Origin: Coleophoma eucalyptorum
Lineage: Eukaryota > Ascomycota > Leotiomycetes > Helotiales > Dermateaceae
Direction: 5' to 3'
Assembly (NCBI GenBank): GCA_026120035.1
Contig: JALRME010000057.1
Coordinates: 62,001-126,000, forward strand
DNA: 64,000 nt
Shown: in pieces, positions 58,046 through 64,000 of the stretch
Numbering within the stretch: the first letter of the stretch is position 1
Layout: every line of letters begins with the position of its first letter
Program-made: the position numbers and the translations under genes
Notes under the pieces: model-generated
Told to the model about the DNA's origin: nothing
Seen by the model: the letters and a program-made list of their open reading frames with translations, nothing else
Databases searched by the model: none

Positions 58046-58260
58046 TAGGCTGCTCAATGGAGGCACCCACGGGTTGGGTTATGGAAGTCGTAACCCAACC
58101 CACGGGTACCCGCCCCATGGGTTACCAAGAACCCACTTATATAATAATTATCTCATATTATAATCACATGATTAACATAATTCAATATAATTCAGGATAA
58201 TCTATGGGTTACTGGGGTGTGCTCCACTTTTTGGGTACCCACGTGTTCTTGAGCAGCCTA
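58046..58260. mobile_element. MITE-like element with TA flanks
   Basis: 215 bp bounded by TAGGCTGCTCAA and its reverse complement TTGAGCAGCCTA. If the outer TA is the duplicated target, the inverted repeat is GGCTGCTCAA, typical of Tc1/mariner-type nonautonomous elements. An inner foldback pairs ACCCACGGGTTGGGTTA with TAACCCAACCCACGGGT. No coding capacity. Confidence 0.65.
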
Positions 58261-58487
58261 TTGAGTTTCCGGATATTTCCCACTTCTAGTTGTGCTGTAC
58301 CTGCGCTAGAGGGGTTTCAGCGAGCTGTAAGAATTAAGCTTTAGGGGCTGCGGCTGAATCCACAATTAACTGTCGCCCAGGAACAGGGCAGATCATAAAA
58401 GTGGTCCTTTTTATGCCAAGTTACTTCATATCAAGGGTAATAAATAATCTAACCTTTCTACCGGAGCGCAGGGCCTACGCACAGATG

Positions 58488-58575
58488 CCAAGGGTTGAAT
58501 TAGGGTTGTTATTCGGCATTCAAATAACCCCTGTATTTGGTATTCATACCAAATGCCGAATATCATAACCCTTGG
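58488..58575. repeat. Foldback (imperfect palindrome)
   Basis: The left arm (CCAAGGGTT... then TATTCGGCATT) pairs with the right arm (AATGCCGAATA then TCATAACCCTTGG), with an inner TTTGGTAT-ATACCAAA hairpin. It could form a stem-loop or be a small nonautonomous transposon. Confidence 0.5.
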
Positions 58576-58772
58576 ATTAGATCAACCTGTACCGAGTATA
58601 GTGAGAATGTGGGCTAGATTCTTTATGCCAATTCATAGTAAGAACGTAGCCTAGATCCCAGATGTCGCGATAGTCTGACGCTACTAGAACTTGGACTATA
58701 GAAAGCTCAGGATTTCCACGGCGTCATTATCTGATTGCTAAGTCCCAGCTGCACCCATCTCATAGCATCTCC

Positions 58773-61055
58773 CTAAGCAGCGTTTTTACAACGCGGAGTG
58801 AAGTTACAAATAATCGGCTCCGCGCACTTAAGGTTGAGCTCAACCTTGATCTTCATCTCCTCCGTGCCCTTGTCCCCATCGCCACCAAGTCCACACCACT
58901 CGATGCTCTCAAACTCCTGGAGAAGTCGCACCAGGATATACTGAATCTGGAAACGGCCGAAGACTCTGCCAGGACACTGGCGTGGCCCAATACTAAAGGG
59001 TAGATAGTCGCCGTACTTTGGCGCCCAGGTGTCCCATCGTGCAGGATCCCACACGTCGGCGTTTGCGCCTACGGTAGTTTTGTTGCGCTGGAGGCCTGCG
59101 ACTGAGTAGACTAGAGGGGTGATTAGGGTTAGTTGGTTGTGAATAGTAGGAGTTCAAGATGTTGGTAACGCATTTTAGTTAGAAACTTACCAATGATCTG
59201 TCCTGCTGAGACGGAGATGGGATCTTTCCCATCTGGACCGCCTCCGACGGGCAGAGTTGTATCTGTCCGGGCCTCTCGAATGTTGAGGCCGAGCGGGTGG
59301 TACATTCTCATGGACTCTTTGACTGTGATGGCTAGGAGGTCTAGTTTCCTCAGCTGGTCTGGTGTGGGAATCGCGTCCATGCCGATGCTTATGAGAAAAT
59401 CTGATTAGCATCAAGTCTATCTCCCGCACCGATATGAGCTTTTACTTACTGCTCTTTGATCTCCTGCTGAAGTCTTTTATACATGGCTGGTTGGCGGGCC
59501 AAGTGATATATCGTCCAAGTGGCCAGAATAGCACCCGGATCCTACGTCGTCATCAGTATTCCACTTCATCACTCTTGCGCTACCGACCCGTCTGAGCAGA
59601 TTCGACGGCGCTAAAACCTGGGGTATCTCAGCAGTAGGCAAGGAGGTGGACGATGGCCGTGATTGAATTGCGGTTTTATGTGAGGGCTTTCAGAGATGCC
59701 GAGACAAAATGACTCGCCGCCTTTTCCTCGGACTTTAGCGCCGTCGAATTTGCTCAGACGGGTCGGTACATTGAAAGCCGGAACATACCTTGGAAGCCAT
59801 CAGGACTGCTATAAGCTGGCCCCTAATAAAGTATCGATCATTCGGATGCGTGGCAACAAGATCCTCCACGAGATTGAACTCCTTCTCCGTCTTCGAATCT
59901 GCTTGGTTATTAATTGGTAGCGCCAAAGTCTTTTCGATGAGATCGTCGATGAAGCGTTTGAGATCACAATATGCTGTAGGAGCGAAAAGCCAGTCGGGAA
60001 ACAATTTTGCAAGGCGTCTGTAGGAGCACATCTTATTAACACAATTCTCAAGTTCCAAGGTTGGGCTTTGGCGGAGGTGCCACGTACCCGAAAAGTAGAC
60101 GGTTGGTGTTAAATGTCAGAAGCTCCTCCATGGCCTTGCGGAAAGGCTGTTCGTTCGCGGATAGTGAATTCGTGGATTCTCCCAGGAATACTTGGCTCAC
60201 TAGGTCGAGTTGAAACTAAAGGCAAGTCAGCGACAAAACGACGTCAGGAAGGCCCTTCGTGTCAGCATTTACCCTGTCGACCATATCGTACACATCGACT
60301 CTCTCAGGCGAGTTTTTGATCAGTCCTAGAAGCTTCTGCATATGCTCCTCGGCTGTAGGAATGTCATCCGGACGGACACGAGAGACCTTTGGTGTAACGC
60401 AGATCAGTCATCTCTAAACATATATCCATCTCTAAACATATATCTACGTGAACAAACGGGCTTCTTACATGCGGCTCTAATTGTTCCCTGCTCGTCTTCC
60501 ACAAAGGCCCGTCCGCTAAACCTAACATCAGCAACTGTGTTACACAATGCTGGTTACCACACTTACTTGTGAAGACCGAGTCCCCTAAGATACTACTAAA
60601 CACATCATGTGGCGTCTGTCCCTTGGCGAAGTCCGCGAACTGATCTGCTTGGATAGCCTTGATATTCTCCGCTCTGTCGGTGATGAAGATATCACCGCCT
60701 AGCAGGTTCATCTCGACCGTGCGACCGGGAGTATCGAGGATTTCGTCGCAGATATACTCAACGAACGTGTTCGAGTGCAAGCGTGTTACAAGCTTCCATG
60801 CCATATCCAGTCCTATGTGTTATGTGGTGATCAGTCTCACTGCTATGTCCGACTCGAGCGCCAACGTGAAGAGTAATTAAAATGCTGCTAACCAAAGGGT
60901 AATTTGTACGGAATGCGAGGAGCATGCGGAATCGATGATTTCGTCTTATTGCCATTGTTTAGTCTGGACGCTAGAACAACGAGGAAAATAATCGTCACTA
61001 CGCCGCATGGAAGCAACTTTGAGAAGTCAACCTCTATTGACGTAAGGACGCCCAT
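58773..61055 (-). CDS. Cytochrome P450 (CYP52-like clan), 9 exons
   Basis: Membrane-bound haem monooxygenase, likely acting on an aliphatic or polyketide chain. Exons on the minus strand: 60893-61055, 60567-60812, 60469-60515, 60273-60386, 60088-60215, 59789-60017, 59541-59450, 59387-59191 and 59110-58773; the sum is 517 residues with phase kept. N-terminal anchor CGVVTIIFLVVLASRL; IPHAPRIPYKLPFGLDMAW hinge; SVFTTDGPLWKTSREQL (helix C). The I-helix reads LMASKDPGAILATWTIYH, without the usual acid-Thr pair. KESMR gives the ExxR motif, DPARW the PERF-like segment, and FSIGPRQCPG the haem loop with Cys451. The intron 59542-59788 is unusually long because it contains a MITE. Divergent from the PKS. 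Confidence 0.9.
59583..59766. mobile_element. MITE inside a P450 intron (TA target duplication)
   Basis: 184 bp with about 33-bp terminal inverted repeats beginning CCGACCCGTCTGAGCA and continuing through TTCGACGGCGCTAAA, one mismatch between arms. It is flanked on both sides by TA (59581-59582, 59767-59768), the signature of Tc1/mariner-type insertion. No coding capacity. It lies wholly within the intron, so the splice sites are untouched. Confidence 0.88.
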
Positions 61056-62025
61056 CTTGGTGGTTGTCTGCTCCTTAGCTCAAAGTCTCAATCGACAAAA
61101 GGATGTGGTGAGTTCTGTTCTGTGGGCAAGGAACGGCGAGCTGTGTGCGTGGGTGGATTTGTAGATTTGCACAATTACTGCCCGGGTGCCCAGGTGTATA
61201 GAAGGTGTCTAAAAACCGAACGGTCAAAAGATTCCCTTGGCACACACCGCGTAGCTCAACTCCAGAACCCCGCAATAATTAAATACCGCACCAATAATCC
61301 TTCTCGTCCCGAATATTCGCCTTAGCCGTCAATCGGTACTCATGTAAGCTTTCTAGGACTAGTAAGACTAGCAAAATGGATACTATACTTCATGTATTAA
61401 TCTGGTACAGTCTTGGCGAAAGTCATTACTTATTCAAGGCGCATAAACCTTAAATTGACTGACAGCCAGAAAGTCAAACGGAACTTCCATGCCAGGAAAG
61501 GATCCCAAGCCCTGTTAAGCTTCGAATCTTAACTCAGTAAAATAAGTACTTCGTATATACTCAAGTAAACTGCAGTGGAGCATCTACACTGACTAATGAG
61601 TATATTCTACTTATACTGCTGCTTTACCTGTATACTACGGCTCTAACCTTTATAATTATAGACCAGACGTAACAAGATATTAGGAAATTGTCTTAAAGCA
61701 GCATTGTTGGTGCGCACGGATGTCTTACTGTAGCTTATTTGGGGTATGTACGATGTATAATTCAGCGAGGATTTCAAGTCTGTGGAACTCGGGCTTCGGG
61801 CAATCTGGGTCATGACAATATTCAACTCAGTCTTCGCCTACTCGTCGAGTGTATTTAGCAAAGCTTCGTCGCTGTTCTTGTCATGAATGACCTGCCACTG
61901 TACCTAACAACTCTCCACAAACCTTTTCTTAAAACTTAGAAGCATCTGCACTTAACGAGACTGCTATAGGACGTTGGAAAGCTGGTATCTCTTGAACTTA
62001 GACTGACATACCGTAGACCGCAACT
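61056..62025. promoter_or_regulatory. Bidirectional promoter region between P450 and PKS
   Basis: 970 bp between divergent starts. No gene or clear operator recognised. Expected to carry cluster-specific control elements, none of which I can identify. Confidence 0.45.
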
Positions 62026-64000
62026 ATGGCTACCGACAAGACAACGCCCATAGCCATCATCGGCATGAACCTAAAGTTCCCAGGTGACGCAGTATCCGCG
62101 CAGGCCTTCTGGGAGCTGGTGATGAGCGCGAGGAATGTATCTCAAGAAATACCCGCCGACCGGTTCAACATAGATGGGATGTAATCGCTCTCTACAGGAG
62201 TGCACGAGTATCACGGGCTAACTTGAACCAACAGCTTTCTACCATCCCGACCCGAACCGTTTGGACAGCGTAAGTCTGAACGATGAATTTTGATATTTGG
62301 AAATCGACTAAGCTGATTCCGTTAGTTACGCATCCGCCATGCACATTTCATGGAAGAAGACCCACGCAGTTTCGACGCGCCTTTCTTCAACATGTCATAC
62401 GCAGAAGCATCAGTTCTCGACCCGCAGCAGCGCGGCCTCCTTGAGGGCGCCTACCGCACATTCGAAAACGCAGGTATCCCCATGGAGACCCTCTCCCGCT
62501 CCCCCACGTCAGTCTACTGCGCCTCCTTCTCCCGCGACGGCGAAACCATAACCGGCCGCGACTTCGCCGCCCAATCCCGCTACCACGCCACCGCCAACGG
62601 CTCGTCCATGCTCAGCAACCGCATCAGCCACTTCTTCGACCTCGCAGGTCCCTCCCTGACCGTCGACACAGCCTGCTCGTCGGGTTTGTACGCGCTGCAC
62701 CTCGGCGTGCAGAGCATCCTCGCGGGCGAGAGCGCCATGTCGCTTGTCTGCGGCGCGAACACGTTCCTCACGCCCGAGAGCCAGGCGCTTGCGCTCAGCA
62801 ACGGCGGGTTTTTAAGTGTTGATGGCAGGAGTTATAGCTTTGATGCAAAGGCGAATGGGTATGCGAGGGGCGAGGGGTTTGGGTTTGTGTTGCTTAAACG
62901 GCTAGATGCCGCGGTGAGGGATGGGGATGTTGTGAGGGCGGTGATCCGGGCGACGGGTGCGAATCAGGATGGTAGAACGCCGAGTATTACGCAGCCGAGC
63001 CAGCAGGCGCAGCTTGATTTGTTGCGAGATACGTATCGCGTTGCGGGGCTTGATGTTGCTGATACGGACTATGTTGAGGCTCACGGCACTGGAACGCCGG
63101 TTGGTGACCCGATCGAGGCGGCTGCTATAGGGCAAGCTTTCCGCGACGGTCGCAAGTCTGACAGGCCGCTTTATATAGGTTCTGTAAAAGCGAATATCGG
63201 TCACTTGGAGGGCGCTTCGGGCATGGTGAGTTTTGAGTGACCTCCGGGCTGGCGTGCGTATATATCTCGCTAACAGGTTCGCTGGTTTAGGCTGGTGTCA
63301 TCAAGGCTGTTCTCACACTGGAGAACGCCGTAATTCCGCCGATCGCCATGTTCGAGAAGGCTAATCCTGCTATTGATGTAGCAGGCTTGCAGCTCGTGGT
63401 AAGAACCTCTTCTGCGGACTGAAAGAACTGCTCTCACTGACTTGATTTAGTTCCCCAAAGAAGCAGTCCCATGGCCGGCAGCAGACATTCGCAGGGCATC
63501 CGTGAGCTCCTTTGGATACGGAGGTACGTTCCCCTGCTTTGTACAAGACAGCGAGATGCTGATAGCGAGCAGGTAGTAACGCCCATGTGATCCTCGACGA
63601 CGCGTACAACTACCTGCGCAGCCACGGCTTGAAAGGCCTGCACCAATGCGTCGACGACCCCACACCTACCAACGGACACACCAACGGCAACGGCGCTCTC
63701 CCATCCGCAACCCCCTACGCCATCATCCCCTTCTCAGCCGCAGACAGCGACGGCACGAAGCGCCAAGCAGAAACCCTCCAGACCTTCCTATCCTCACACG
63801 GGGCCGCCCACGCCGCAAACTTCCTCTCAGACCTAACCTACACCCTCTCCTCCCACCGATCCCTGCTCAAATTCCGCTCCTTCGCCGTCGTCTCCTCCCT
63901 CACCGACGACCTCACAGCCCTCGTCTCGCCCAGCATCTTCAGCACCACCTCCTCTGCCCCCGACCTTTCCTTCATCTTCACAGGGCAAGGCGCGCAATAC
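62026..64000 (+). CDS. Type I reducing-type polyketide synthase, 5' part (KS and start of AT)
   Basis: Iterative megasynthase cut by the window edge. Visible exons: 62026-62180, 62235-62269, 62326-63225, 63291-63398, 63451-63523 and 63573 onward. Ketosynthase landmarks: TPIAIIGMNLKFPGDAVSA; VPADRF-like IPADRFNIDG; YHPDPNRLDSLRIRHAHF then MEEDPRSFDAPFF, typical of highly reducing fungal PKSs; the active-site VDTACSSGLYAL Cys; VEAHGTGTPVGDPIE and NIGHLEG histidines; SSFGYGGSNAHVIL. A linker of about 100 residues leads to FTGQGAQY, the start of the malonyl-CoA acyltransferase domain. All introns keep phase except the first: its GTAATC donor leaves phase 2, while the conserved FYHPDPN frame after the acceptor needs phase 1. 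The 3' domains (DH, MT, ER, KR, ACP) are outside the window, so 'reducing' is inferred. Confidence 0.88.

Noticed and set aside
1..64000. CRISPR arrays, rRNA, tRNA genes, bacterial operon signals
   Set aside because: None seen by eye; genome type is eukaryotic. A tRNA scan would be needed to exclude intron-containing tRNA genes.

Overview
The window reads as nuclear DNA of a filamentous ascomycete (Pezizomycotina). Genes carry short GT-AG introns (about 45-80 bp), and the gene content is typical of that group: a Zn2Cys6 regulator with a middle homology region, DAL5-type and hexose-type MFS permeases, a PMC1-type Ca2+ pump, CBM18 and GH16 wall proteins, HET-domain and ankyrin relics, and a reducing polyketide synthase beside a P450. 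Intergenic DNA is AT-rich. I cannot name the species. All intron and exon calls come from reading splice signals, phase and family conservation by eye; no search was run.

0-12.3 kb holds housekeeping-like genes: an APC amino-acid/GABA permease, a PMC1-like Ca2+-ATPase with a coding minisatellite, a TMEM14-family protein, and a large disordered fungal protein.

13.8-26.7 kb looks like a nutrient-uptake and catabolism neighbourhood: an SMP-30/gluconolactonase-like lactonase, an 11-exon sugar transporter, a Zn2Cys6 regulator divergent from a DAL5-like permease (their shared promoter has a perfect palindrome and a tandem GATA-type repeat), an intronless SsuA/THI5-like substrate-binding-fold protein, and a Ure2-like GST.

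27.6-42.9 kb carries secreted or wall genes (a CBM18 membrane protein, a GH16 glucanase, a secreted alpha/beta hydrolase), two more MFS transporters, a decayed cysteine-repeat surface protein, and a frameshifted PRISE/SirQ-like reductase.

44.7-55.0 kb is a decayed accessory block: a broken ankyrin-repeat gene, a possible MBF2-like relic, a HET-domain relic fused to a mobile-element-like fragment, at least five copies of one LTR family in both orientations (one nested), an unidentified coding relic with a single internal stop, and one intact conserved gene (50840-51502).

55.1-64.0 kb is a probable polyketide biosynthetic gene cluster running off the right edge: two divergent short-chain dehydrogenases, a 9-exon P450 with a MITE in one intron, and the 5' part of a reducing-type PKS (KS and the start of AT visible). 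Several MITE or foldback elements lie within it. The first PKS intron, as read here, does not preserve phase.
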